Assembly (NCBI RefSeq): GCF_009649845.1
Contig: NZ_WJIE01000007.1
Coordinates: 372,001 to 436,000 of the forward strand
Origin: Polyangium spumosum
Lineage (GTDB): Bacteria > Myxococcota_A > Polyangia > Polyangiales > Polyangiaceae
DNA: 64,000 nucleotides
Direction: 5' to 3'
In this document: positions 36,575 to 44,669 of the stretch, piece by piece
Layout: each line of letters opens with the position of its first letter
How positions within the stretch are numbered: the first letter of the stretch is position 1
Notes under the pieces: model-generated
What the model was told of the DNA's origin: nothing
Seen by the model: the letters and a program-made list of their open reading frames with translations, nothing else
Databases searched by the model: none
Translations under genes and position numbers: made by a program

Positions 36575-37365
36575 GGCGCGTGCAGGCCGTGGTGATCGCG
36601 CTCGTGCTCGCGCTCGCGGCCGAGGCGCGCGCGGACGTGTCCTCCGAAGACCTCTTCCGCGAAGGCACCGAGGCCCTCGGCCGCGGCGCGTACGGCACCG
36701 CGATCGAGCGCTTCGAAGCGCTCGCCGACATGGGCTTCGTGCACCCGGACGCGAGCTTCGGCCGCGGACTCGCCTACGTCGCGCGTGTGCGCGCCAGCGC
36801 CGATCGCCCCGGGGATCTCGGCCGCGCCGCGGCGGCCTTCGAGGAGACCCTCCGCCTTCGTCCTTCGGACCTCGAGGCTGATCACGCCCTCGACCTCGTG
36901 CGCGCGGAGGTCGTGCGCAGGCGCGCGCGCCGCGGCAAGGACGCGACCACGGTGCGCCCCACGCTCGATCGTGCCGTCATCGGCCTCGCGTCCGAGCGCA
37001 CCTGGAGCCTGCTCGCGCTCGCGTCGAGCGTGCTGCTCTCGATCGGCCTCTTCCTCCGCAAGAGCCGCGCCTCCTCGTTCTCCGTCGCGGGCCGCATCAT
37101 GGCGCCGACGGCGCTCGTCTTGCTCCTCGTGTTCTTGCCGCTCACGATCGCGGCGCGCAGGCTTCGGCTCACGACGCGCGCGGGTGTCATCGTCGTGCCC
37201 GAGGTCCACCTCGTCGACGATCACGGCACCGCGCTTGGCGGCGAGCCGATCCCCGAGGCGCACGCCGTCGAGGTCGGCGCGTCGCGTGGCTCGCTCGTTC
37301 ACGTGCGCTGGGGCGGAACCGAAGGATGGATCCCGAGCGGCAGTGTCCGCTTGCTCTCGCCGTGA
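36571..37365 (+). CDS. BatE-like TPR and SH3-type membrane protein
   Basis: 264 residues. Signal peptide ending ARA, TPR helices (~25-110, EDLFREGTEALGRGAYGTAIERFEAL). Two transmembrane helices follow (~140-158 and ~170-190). The C-terminal SH3b-like domain contains HAVEVGASRGSLVHVRWGGTEGWIP. This is the usual BatE layout and ends the eight-gene operon. No terminator hairpin is obvious in the 65 bases that follow. Confidence 0.86.
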   Translation: MRRVQAVVIALVLALAAEARADVSSEDLFREGTEALGRGAYGTAIERFEALADMGFVHPDASFGRGLAYVARVRASADRPGDLGRAAAAFEETLRLRPSDLEADHALDLVRAEVVRRRARRGKDATTVRPTLDRAVIGLASERTWSLLALASSVLLSIGLFLRKSRASSFSVAGRIMAPTALVLLLVFLPLTIAARRLRLTTRAGVIVVPEVHLVDDHGTALGGEPIPEAHAVEVGASRGSLVHVRWGGTEGWIPSGSVRLLSP

Positions 37366-37418
37366 CGTCCGTCCGGAGACCTCGAACGATGTCGCGAGAA
37401 CGCGGTGTCGTCGTGTGC

Positions 37419-37424
37419 TAGGTA
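37419..37424 (+). promoter_or_regulatory. Extended -10 (TGCTAGGTA), near-leaderless start
   Basis: TGCTAGGTA at 37416-37424 ends six bases before the GTG at 37431. It has the same extended -10 form as those before 25520 and 52464. No -35 match is seen. Confidence 0.45.
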
Positions 37425-37430
37425 TCCGCC

Positions 37431-38015
37431 GTGTGGGTCCGCCGCGCTGCCATCCGTCCCGTCCCGTCCTTCGCGCAGGTCCCTCTGCGGGCCCTCTCGG
37501 AGGTCGAGGAGCAGCTCGCGGAGGATGACGAAGAGGCGCGGCAGAAGCTCGACGAGGCGTTTGCTCGCTTCGAGCAGACCCAGCCTGCGCTGGCGGATCG
37601 TATCGCGCAGGTCCTCGGCGGGCCTCTCGATGAAACTGCGCTCGCGCTCGGGTACTTCCTGACGCTCGCCGTCTGGCTCGCCTTCGACAACGTCTTTGAT
37701 GAAGACCTCGCCGAGGTCACGCCGCTCGCGCTCGCCGGGGTCGAGGAGTCGCTCAAGCTCGACGAGCAGCTCCGCATGGCCGATCCGGCCGAGGCGGTCG
37801 ACTCCGACGACGTGATCGCCATGGAGCAGCCCGACGTCCTGTCGTTCGTGCACGAGCACGTCGACGCGGCGCTCGAGGCGAACGCGAGCGAGGTCGACGT
37901 CGACGACGTACACGAGATTTATCGTGTCGTGTTGATCGAGGTCCTCGCGCTGAGTTACGCGGTCCGTCCCCCGACGAACTGGGGGATTCAGATGACGACC
38001 GAATTTACCGCTTGA
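37431..38015 (+). CDS. Hypothetical acidic protein
   Basis: 194 residues, GTG start. Highly acidic and almost entirely helical (EVEEQLAEDDEEARQKLDEAF, LAGVEESLKLDEQLRM), with one hydrophobic stretch (ETALALGYFLTLAVWLAF) that looks like a buried helix. No signal peptide or catalytic motif. I recognise no family. It has its own -10 element and lies between the Bat operon and an esterase-like lipoprotein. Confidence 0.7.
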   Translation: MWVRRAAIRPVPSFAQVPLRALSEVEEQLAEDDEEARQKLDEAFARFEQTQPALADRIAQVLGGPLDETALALGYFLTLAVWLAFDNVFDEDLAEVTPLALAGVEESLKLDEQLRMADPAEAVDSDDVIAMEQPDVLSFVHEHVDAALEANASEVDVDDVHEIYRVVLIEVLALSYAVRPPTNWGIQMTTEFTA

Positions 38016-38042
38016 TCGCGGCTGCATCCTCCGTTGACCGCG

Positions 38043-38070
38043 TTGACGCGGTCCCGAGGCCATCTTACGC
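38043..38070 (+). promoter_or_regulatory. Promoter TTGACG-16-TTACGC
   Basis: TTGACG (38043-38048) and TTACGC (38065-38070) are 16 bases apart; reading TACGCC gives 17. The -10 ends seven bases before the ATG at 38078, predicting a leaderless or near-leaderless mRNA. Confidence 0.5.
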
Positions 38071-38077
38071 CCGCGGC

Positions 38078-39235
38078 ATGCGCAACTTCGGCATTGTCTT
38101 GGGCATTGTGAGCCTCGCCTTCACGGCGGCTTGCACGGGTGGCGGAGACACTGGCCTCGCGGGAGGGACGATCACCGGGCCTGCGGGCAGCGGCGCGTCC
38201 GGTCCGGGCGGCGGCGGCCAAGGCGGCGGCGGCCAAGGCGGCGGCGGCCAAGGCGGAGGTAGCGGCGGCGAAGGTGGCATCGGCGGCGGCGGCCAAGGCG
38301 GGATGGGCCAGGGCGGCATGGGCGGCGGCGCGCCGATGGCCGTGCTCGATCCGAACAAGGACGGGCCATACACGTTCGCCGAGGTCGACGACAACCAGTG
38401 GAAGGCGCCGACCGGCGACACGGTGCCGATGCACGCGGCGTATCCGACGGCGGGCCCTTCGAGCGGGCCGTATCCGGTCGTCGTCGTGGCGCACGGCTTC
38501 CAGCTCCCGGCGAGCCAGTATTACGGCTACCTCGAGCGCCTCGCGAGCTTCGGCTACGTCGCCGTCACGGCCGACTATCCGACCTCGTTCGCCGGCACCA
38601 ACAACACCGAGGCCACGCAGAACATCATCAGCGCCCTCGACTGGGTCGCGTCGAGGCCCGAGCTGAAAGGCGACACGGCGAACGCCGGCGCCACGGGGCA
38701 CTCGCTCGGCGGCAAGCTCGCGGTCTACGCGGCGAAGATCGACGCGCGCTTCAAGGCGACGATCGTGCTCGATCCTGTCGACGGCGCGCCGGGCAACCCG
38801 CTCGACCCGAACCCGGACTGCAACCCGCCGGCTTGTATCGACGTGAGTAACGAGCTGCCGATCACCAAGCCCACGGGTTTCCTCGGCGAGACGCTCGACA
38901 GCACGGGAGGCGGCTTCGGGCAGGCGTGCGCGCCGGCGGAGCACAACTTCCTCACGTTCTACGCGAAGACCACGGCGCCGAGCCTCGCCGTCACGGTGAA
39001 CGGCGCCAACCACATGAGCTTCCTCGACGACGTCTCGAGCTGCGGCTTCACCTGCAGCGTCTGCAAGATGGCCACCCTCCCGAACGCGACCGTCAACGCC
39101 CTCTCCAAGGCCTACGTCACCGCGTTTTACGAGCGCTACCTGCGCGGCAACGCGGGCTACGACACCTACCTCACGGGCGCCGAAGCCAAGACCCGCTACG
39201 TCGATCCGGGCACGATCACCATCCAGTCGAAGTGA
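38078..39235 (+). CDS. Alpha/beta hydrolase lipoprotein (chlorophyllase/PET-hydrolase-like)
   Basis: 385 residues. Lipobox TAAC (Cys20), then a long Gly/Gln-rich linker (~35-88). The hydrolase domain (~95-385) shows VVVVAHGFQL, the nucleophile elbow GHSLGG, IVLDPVDGAPG as a likely acid loop and NGANHMSF for the histidine. Four late Cys suggest disulfides. The order fits secreted dienelactone-hydrolase, chlorophyllase or cutinase-type esterases. Surface anchoring suggests hydrolysis of an external ester; the substrate is unknown. It ends at a strong hairpin shared with the convergent usp gene. Confidence 0.82.
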   Translation: MRNFGIVLGIVSLAFTAACTGGGDTGLAGGTITGPAGSGASGPGGGGQGGGGQGGGGQGGGSGGEGGIGGGGQGGMGQGGMGGGAPMAVLDPNKDGPYTFAEVDDNQWKAPTGDTVPMHAAYPTAGPSSGPYPVVVVAHGFQLPASQYYGYLERLASFGYVAVTADYPTSFAGTNNTEATQNIISALDWVASRPELKGDTANAGATGHSLGGKLAVYAAKIDARFKATIVLDPVDGAPGNPLDPNPDCNPPACIDVSNELPITKPTGFLGETLDSTGGGFGQACAPAEHNFLTFYAKTTAPSLAVTVNGANHMSFLDDVSSCGFTCSVCKMATLPNATVNALSKAYVTAFYERYLRGNAGYDTYLTGAEAKTRYVDPGTITIQSK

Positions 39236-39237
39236 GC

Positions 39238-39266
39238 CGTCGCGGCGCACCCCCTGCGCCGCGACG
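39238..39266. terminator. Bidirectional hairpin between convergent genes
   Basis: A perfect 12-bp stem (CGTCGCGGCGCA / TGCGCCGCGACG) with a five-C loop begins two bases after the esterase stop and ends 11 bases before the usp stop. It lacks a T tract but is ideally placed as a two-way terminator. Confidence 0.65.
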
Positions 39267-39277
39267 CACGCCTTGCG

Positions 39278-39718
39278 TCAACCCGCGAGCAGCTCCGGGT
39301 GACGGACGACGAGCACCGATCGGTCCGCGTGGTTCACGACCTTCGCCGCCGTCGTCCCGATCAGCCGGTCGATCCCCTGATAGCCGTGGGACCCGATCAC
39401 GATGAGGTCCACGTTCTCCTCCTTCGCCGCCTGGCAGATCGCCTGCCACGGCGTCCCGACGGCCACCTTCACCGGCCCCCGCAGCTCCTCGGGCACGCGC
39501 TCGATCTCCTTGCCCACGTACCGCAGCGCTTCTTGCTCCAGCAGCCCCTCGAGCGAGCCCGGCGGCAAGGCATACGCCTCCGGCGGGATCTCCACGGGGA
39601 TCCCGATCGCGCGCATCAGGATGAGCTTGCTGCCCGTCTTTCGCGCGAGATCGATCGCCGCGTCGAGCACGTCCTTCGACCGCGGGGAAGCATCGAGGCC
39701 AACCAGAATCCGGTGCAT
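39278..39718 (-). CDS. Universal stress protein, UspA family
   Basis: 146 residues, a single Usp domain. It starts MHRILVGLDASPRSKDVLDAA and has the VDLIVIGSHGY strand. The ATP-binding signature G-x2-G-x9-G-S/T is present in GSHGYQGIDRLIGTTA, so it is probably the ATP-binding subtype. A strong AAGGAGAG precedes the ATG. Monocistronic, convergent with the esterase and divergent from the diguanylate cyclase. General stress role by family. Confidence 0.93.
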   Translation of the reverse strand: MHRILVGLDASPRSKDVLDAAIDLARKTGSKLILMRAIGIPVEIPPEAYALPPGSLEGLLEQEALRYVGKEIERVPEELRGPVKVAVGTPWQAICQAAKEENVDLIVIGSHGYQGIDRLIGTTAAKVVNHADRSVLVVRHPELLAG

Positions 39719-39827
39719 ACAGTCTCTCTCCTTCTGCGCGGCAAGGGCCTAACACGACCCGTGCCACGCGCGAAGCACTCCCGTGGGGCCTTTACCGGCA
39801 CGGATCTTCCAAGCAGCCTGATCCTTC

Positions 39828-40598
39828 ATGCGAAGGCCGCGTATCCCCGAGAGCTGGCCCCGCCGGCGGGTGTGGCCCGTCCTCGGCGCCCTGCTCGCGC
39901 TCGGCGCGCCCCTCGGCCTGCTCGTGCTCCGCGCCCTCGTCGCGCGGCGAGCGCCCACCCCGACCTTCCTCCTCGCGCAGATCGAGGCCGACCCCCTCAC
40001 GCTCGGCTACCTCGGCCTCGGCACGCTCGTGGTGTTTGTCCTGCTCGGCCGTCGCCTCGGCGCGCGTGAGGACCTGCTCGCCGCCACCTCCATGAAGGAT
40101 CCGCTGACGGGCCTTTCGAACCGCCGCCACCTCGACGCCCGCCTCGCCGAGGAGATCGCGCGCCTCGCGCGGCACGAGGGCTCCGTGGCCTTCCTCCTGC
40201 TCGACGTCGACCACCTCAAGCAGATCAACGACCGCGGCGGCCACGAGGCCGGCGACGCCGCGCTCACCGCGGTCGCCGAGGCCTTGCGCCGCACCTGCCG
40301 CGTGATGGACCTGCCCGCACGTTACGGCGGCGACGAGTTCGCCGTGCTCCTGCCCGCGACGACGGCCTCGCAGGGCCTCGAGCTCGCCGAGCGGATCCGC
40401 GCCGCCCTGCGCGACATGCCTGGCGCGCCGACCGTGTCCATTGGCATCGCCGACCTCGATGCCGTCCTCGCGCCTCGCCCGCTCGCGCTCTTCGAGGCCG
40501 CCGACGCGGCGCTCTACGCGGCGAAAAACGCCGGGCGGGATCGCGTGATCCTCGCGCCGTCCCGGCCGGCCTCGTTTGGCGAGGGGGCCGCGGGCTGA
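39828..40598 (+). CDS. Membrane-anchored diguanylate cyclase (GGDEF)
   Basis: 256 residues. Two transmembrane helices (~17-40 and ~58-77) are followed directly by a GGDEF domain (~85-245). The active site is GGDEF at 167-171, and the inhibitory I-site RVMD at 158-161 lies exactly five residues before it, so product feedback is expected. DPLTGLSNRR and DVDHLKQIND are intact. It should make c-di-GMP from two GTP. There is no periplasmic sensor domain to speak of. A PLD gene follows 35 bases later. Confidence 0.93.
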   Translation: MRRPRIPESWPRRRVWPVLGALLALGAPLGLLVLRALVARRAPTPTFLLAQIEADPLTLGYLGLGTLVVFVLLGRRLGAREDLLAATSMKDPLTGLSNRRHLDARLAEEIARLARHEGSVAFLLLDVDHLKQINDRGGHEAGDAALTAVAEALRRTCRVMDLPARYGGDEFAVLLPATTASQGLELAERIRAALRDMPGAPTVSIGIADLDAVLAPRPLALFEAADAALYAAKNAGRDRVILAPSRPASFGEGAAG

Positions 40599-40606
40599 TT
40601 CTGCGC

Positions 40607-40612
40607 TACCCT
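40607..40612 (+). promoter_or_regulatory. -10 element TACCCT before the PLD gene
   Basis: TACCCT (in CTGCGCTACCCT) lies just after the GGDEF stop and would start transcription near 40619. That leaves a short leader carrying GGGAGAGGA before the TTG start at 40634. No clear -35. Confidence 0.35.
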
Positions 40613-40633
40613 GAGCGAGGGAGAGGACACGTT

Positions 40634-41857
40634 TTGAGCCGAGGAGACAGCAGCCTGCCGCTTGCTCCGAGTGTCGACGCCATCCCCTCGATCGACGCCC
40701 TCCCGCCGCCCACGACGCTCCTTCGCACGCCGGCCTTCTGCGACATGGTCGTCGGCTCGCACCGGCTGCGCCTGCTCCAGGACGGCGCGCAGGCCTTCCC
40801 TGCGATGCTCGAGGCCATCGCGCACGCCCGCTCCACCCTTTGCCTCGAGACGTACATCCTTCGCGACGACCACGTCGGACAGACCTTCGCGTGCGCCCTC
40901 GCCGAGCGCGCGCGCGCGGGCGTCGAGGTCAACCTGCTCTACGACGCCTGGGGCTCGTCGGTCTCGAGCGAATACGTCGAGGGCTTGCGCGAGGCGGGCG
41001 CGCGGGTCGTCGCGTTCCGCCCCGTCCTCCACGCGCTCCAGAACCGGAAGCTCTTGCGGCACGTGGTCCGGCGCAACCACCGCAAATCGTTGATCGTGGA
41101 CTCGCAGATCGCGTTCACGGGCGGGATCAACCTCTGCGACGATTACGCGCCGCGCGACCTCGGCGGCGCCCTTCCCTGGCGCGACACGCACCTCGCGCTC
41201 GAGGGCCCTGCGGCCATGGAGCTTCAATATTACTTTTTGCGCACGTGGAAGAAGGCCAAGGGCCCGGCCCTCGACGAGCCCCTCTACAGCCTGGCGAGCC
41301 GCCGCCCCGATCCACGCGTCCGTGTGATCACGAGCGACGTGCACCGCGGCCGCGCGGGCATCCGCGACGCGTATCGCGCGGCCATCAAAAAGGCCACGCG
41401 TCGCATCTGGATCACGAACGCGTATTTCCTCCCCTCCCTCGGCTTCTTGCACGCGCTGAGCGAGGCGGCGAAGCGCGGCGTCGACGTGCGGATCATGGTC
41501 CCCGGCACGACGGACGTGCCCGCGGTCCTGCACGCGTCGCGTTCGATTTATGGCCGCCTTCTCGAGGCGGGGGCGCGGCTCTACGAATGGAAGGGCCGCG
41601 TGTTACACGCGAAGACGGCGGTGATCGACGGATACTGGTCGACGGTGGGCTCGAGCAACCTCGACATGCAATCGCTGCGGCAGAACCTCGAGGCGAACGC
41701 GCTCGTCGAGGACGAGCGCTTCGGCCTGGCGATGGAGGCGATGTTCCTCTCGGACGTGCCCCATTGCGAGGAGGTCACGGCGTCACGCTGGGAGAAGCGT
41801 CCGCCGTGGGAGCGCGCGGCGTCGTGGGCGGCGTATCTGTTTCGGGATTGGTTGTGA
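40634..41857 (+). CDS. Phospholipase D-family protein, cardiolipin synthase-like
   Basis: 407 residues with an unusual TTG start, supported by GGGAGAGGA a few bases upstream; a later start would remove part of the N-terminal segment but no motif. Two HKD motifs are intact: His149-Lys151-Asp156 (HRKSLIVD) and His325-Lys327-Asp332 (HAKTAVID). Each is followed by the family's G-G-x-N or G-S-x-N loop (FTGGINLCDD, VGSSNLD). No transmembrane helices, unlike E. coli ClsA, so it is nearer the ClsB type. Probable role: phosphatidyl transfer to make cardiolipin. Confidence 0.9.
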   Translation: MSRGDSSLPLAPSVDAIPSIDALPPPTTLLRTPAFCDMVVGSHRLRLLQDGAQAFPAMLEAIAHARSTLCLETYILRDDHVGQTFACALAERARAGVEVNLLYDAWGSSVSSEYVEGLREAGARVVAFRPVLHALQNRKLLRHVVRRNHRKSLIVDSQIAFTGGINLCDDYAPRDLGGALPWRDTHLALEGPAAMELQYYFLRTWKKAKGPALDEPLYSLASRRPDPRVRVITSDVHRGRAGIRDAYRAAIKKATRRIWITNAYFLPSLGFLHALSEAAKRGVDVRIMVPGTTDVPAVLHASRSIYGRLLEAGARLYEWKGRVLHAKTAVIDGYWSTVGSSNLDMQSLRQNLEANALVEDERFGLAMEAMFLSDVPHCEEVTASRWEKRPPWERAASWAAYLFRDWL

Positions 41858-42644
41858 TGCGTGGGGCCCCTCGGGGTCTTCGCGCGGCATCCCGCGCCCG
41901 ACCCAATCGCCACGAGAGGTCTCCCTTCGCGACGCCGCGCCCGATACATAGGCCTCCAGGGGTCGAGCCCTCACGGCGCCGCTCGACGCAGGGCCCCTCG
42001 GGGGCCTCCACCTCGGACCTCACGCCCAGCTCGACACCCCTCCCCCCTCGCCCTCTCACGACCCCCGCACGTGCCTTCGCCCCCGACACCTCGGGACCTC
42101 GCGCCTCTCCCCCGCACAAAACCCGGTCACTGCCTTCATCCTCGCCCCGCGCGCCCGCCCCGAAGCCCCCCAAAGCCCTCCGCTTCGTCCCGCCGCGCGT
42201 ACAAAATCCACACGGTGCCCGGCCTTCGCGCGACCTTCCTCGCTTCGAAGCCTCGAACCGCCGTCCCCCTCCGCGACCTTCGCCATGTATTGGCCTCCAA
42301 GACCCCCAGCTTCGGGCGCTCTCTCCCGCGCGTCGGCCTCGGTGAGGCCCCACCTCGGCCGCGTCCTCCCGTCCTCGAAGCCCGGAGAGGCCCCCACACG
42401 CGCGCCGCGTCTCGTCGTCTCGCCGCGTGACGCTTCTTTTTCCCCCGCCGCTCGCCGCGGTTCGAGCCCCCGCCGCGCCTCACGTCCGCGCGCCCTCGCG
42501 TTTGCGGGCCTGCCTCAGCCTCGTGCATGACCGAGCTTGCCCAGGCCTTCCCCTCCGAGGCCCGACTGCGCGCAAGATTCCAACGTCGACGGCCCTCCCC
42601 GAGGGCCACGTGCGACTTGACGGACGCGTCGTGATGGCGCGAGC
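41858..42644. other. Long non-coding, pyrimidine-rich stretch
   Basis: 787 bases with no convincing gene. The plus strand is rich in runs of C and CT (CCTCGG, CCCCCTCG). All frames translate to Arg/Pro/Ser or Arg/Gly-rich low-complexity sequence without the third-position GC periodicity of the neighbours. GGCCTCCA occurs at about 41951 and 42291 in partly similar contexts. I see no tRNA, hairpin array or mobile-element end. It may be a decayed gene or an untranslated regulatory region. Confidence 0.5.
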
Positions 42645-43496
42645 ATGCCCGCCATGCTGGTCGACCTCGCAGACTTCCTCCGGTTGAACCAATTTCCCGT
42701 CGGCAGACGCCTGTTCACCTTCCTTCGGGTGCGAGAGATCGCCTCGGCGCTCCCTGCGCCCGCGATCGAAGCCCTCGTCGTCGAGGCGATCCTCGCCGAT
42801 GAAAAGACGTACGCGCTCGAGCAACGCTGGGCTGCGAAGCGCCGGGTGGGCAAGGCCTCGGCGAAACAGGTCCGTGATCAGAAGGCGCTCCAGCAAGCCG
42901 ACATCCAGCTCGACAACGCCCTCTCCGGCCTGCGCGGCGCGGGCGAGGCGCTGCTCCGAGGCGCCGACGAGGTCGAGGACGCGGAGCTCATCGCGGACGT
43001 CGAGCATTTCCTTCACGAACTCTTCCCGAATGGCGTCTCCGCCATCACGAACGCGCCGTACGACGTGGAGCTCGTCGGAGCGAAGACGATCGTCGGCAAG
43101 CTGGAAGGCGAGCTCGCGCCGGTCGTGCAGAAGCTCGGCCTCACCCACAATGCCGCGCGCGTCGTGAAGCTGACGCAGAAGTACGACGAGGCCTTGGCCG
43201 CGGTCGATAACCTCGAATTCGGCACCGTGAAAGCCGCGCGCGAGGTCGGGCAGAATAACCTCTTGCGGATCGTCGCCAGGATCCTCGGCACGTACGACGA
43301 GCCGACGGGCGATCACGCCGAGAAGCGGGCCAAGCTGCTGGCGCCCGTGGTGAAGCAAAACGAGGCGATCCGGCAGCATATCCGCGCGCGGAGGAGCGCG
43401 CCCGATGTCGACCCGAAGACGGGGGAGGAGCAGCTCCCGGAGGAGACGACGCCGGCGGGAGGCGCGGAGGAGCCGATACCGACGAACGGGGGCTGA
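42645..43496 (+). CDS. Hypothetical helical protein
   Basis: 283 residues; an alternative ATG nine bases later (MLVDLADF) is equally good. It is almost all helix and consists of two similar halves (~1-120 and ~120-240) of amphipathic segments, such as LQQADIQLDNALSGLRGAGEALLRG and VKLTQKYDEALAAVDNLEFG. A disordered Glu/Pro/Thr tail follows. The pattern recalls DUF6261-like four-helix repeats, but I cannot confirm that. No signal peptide. It closes the quiet region before the minus-strand toxin-like operon. Confidence 0.65.
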   Translation: MPAMLVDLADFLRLNQFPVGRRLFTFLRVREIASALPAPAIEALVVEAILADEKTYALEQRWAAKRRVGKASAKQVRDQKALQQADIQLDNALSGLRGAGEALLRGADEVEDAELIADVEHFLHELFPNGVSAITNAPYDVELVGAKTIVGKLEGELAPVVQKLGLTHNAARVVKLTQKYDEALAAVDNLEFGTVKAAREVGQNNLLRIVARILGTYDEPTGDHAEKRAKLLAPVVKQNEAIRQHIRARRSAPDVDPKTGEEQLPEETTPAGGAEEPIPTNGG

Positions 43497-43520
43497 GCGA
43501 GCCGCGCCCTCGGAGCGTAT

Positions 43521-44669
43521 CTACGGGCGGATGCCCAGCAGATTCAGCGCGTCGGCCCAGAGGGGCCATAACGTGCGGTAAGGGTGGGTCGCGAGGAGGA
43601 CGCCGCCGTTCGGGAGGCGGCGGACGTGGTAGGGGGCGTGGTGCTCGATGAAGCGCTCGTGTCTCTCGGTGACAGTGATCTCCCGCGTGGGCGCCCCCTC
43701 CGTCCTCGCATGGATCGCCTTCCGGGCGAGCGGCTCGGCCGCGCGCCATTCGTCGTCGCGCAAGGCTGCCGCCGACGCTTCGAGGGCGTCGAGTAGCGTA
43801 TTCGGCGGCGTCGCAATGGCGCGCACGACCTGCTCGCGGGTCAGCACCTCGTCACCGGGTCCGATGGGGCGCGCCCCCTTGCGTGCCAGCGGGGAGAAGT
43901 AGCGGCGCCTGGGGTCATCCAAGCTCGCCTCATCATCATCCTTGCCGTGCATCCCTACCCCGTCGACCAAGGTCGCGATCCCGATACGCGCGCCTTCGGG
44001 AGCGGCTTCGACGCGCGCGGCGAGCTCGTCCAAGGAGAGCCCTGCGATATACCCGATCTTGTACCCGTCGTGGACGTGGACCCACGAGAGGGCAAGGTCA
44101 CGCGCGATGGCCGCGGCATTGGCGTGGTACGTCGCGTTGCTCTCCAGCGGCGCACGCCACGGCCACCAATCGGCGCACGCTCCGAACGTGACGAGCCCTG
44201 CGTCCGGCGCGCAGAGGCCGAGGAGAAGATCCTCCACATCGCCTTCCGTGTCGATCGCCATGGCCGCCGCCTCGACCGACGTGGAGCGCGGCCCCATTCC
44301 GAGACGGTGCGGCTCGCGACGATGAAAGAATTCATCGCGATCACCCCCGGATAGGCTCATCGGGGTGTGGTACACGACGACCTTATACGCCTCCTCGCGA
44401 ATCTCGACGCTCAGATTGCAGGTCCACCGTCCTACGCGGAAAGGCCTGCCCACATAAAACGACGCCTGCGCCATCTCCTTGCCGAGGTGGGCCCGCACGA
44501 GCCTCCGCGCCTCCTCGAGCGAAATATACTCGTGGCCCTCATCGCCACCACGCCCCTCCAAATACACGGCGAGGACGTCACCACCGAGCGCGGCCAGGGC
44601 CGCCACGAAGGCGTCGGCCCTGACCGTTTGGTCGCACCACGCATAAAAGAAGGGGCCTGATTCGCTCAT
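43521..44669 (-). CDS. Hypothetical cytoplasmic protein, possible immunity partner
   Basis: 382 residues from the ATG at 44669, which overlaps the previous stop by ATGA; an in-frame start five codons earlier lies inside the upstream gene. No signal peptide or membrane helix. It is rich in Trp/Tyr and acidic residues (FFYAWCDQTVRADAF, CADWWPWRAPLESNATYHAN, DGYKIGYIAGLSLDELAARVEAA). I recognise no family. Position as last gene, tight coupling to a secreted toxin-like protein and cytoplasmic location are what one expects of an immunity protein, but this is inference; its length is large for one. Confidence 0.6.
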   Translation of the reverse strand: MSESGPFFYAWCDQTVRADAFVAALAALGGDVLAVYLEGRGGDEGHEYISLEEARRLVRAHLGKEMAQASFYVGRPFRVGRWTCNLSVEIREEAYKVVVYHTPMSLSGGDRDEFFHRREPHRLGMGPRSTSVEAAAMAIDTEGDVEDLLLGLCAPDAGLVTFGACADWWPWRAPLESNATYHANAAAIARDLALSWVHVHDGYKIGYIAGLSLDELAARVEAAPEGARIGIATLVDGVGMHGKDDDEASLDDPRRRYFSPLARKGARPIGPGDEVLTREQVVRAIATPPNTLLDALEASAAALRDDEWRAAEPLARKAIHARTEGAPTREITVTERHERFIEHHAPYHVRRLPNGGVLLATHPYRTLWPLWADALNLLGIRP

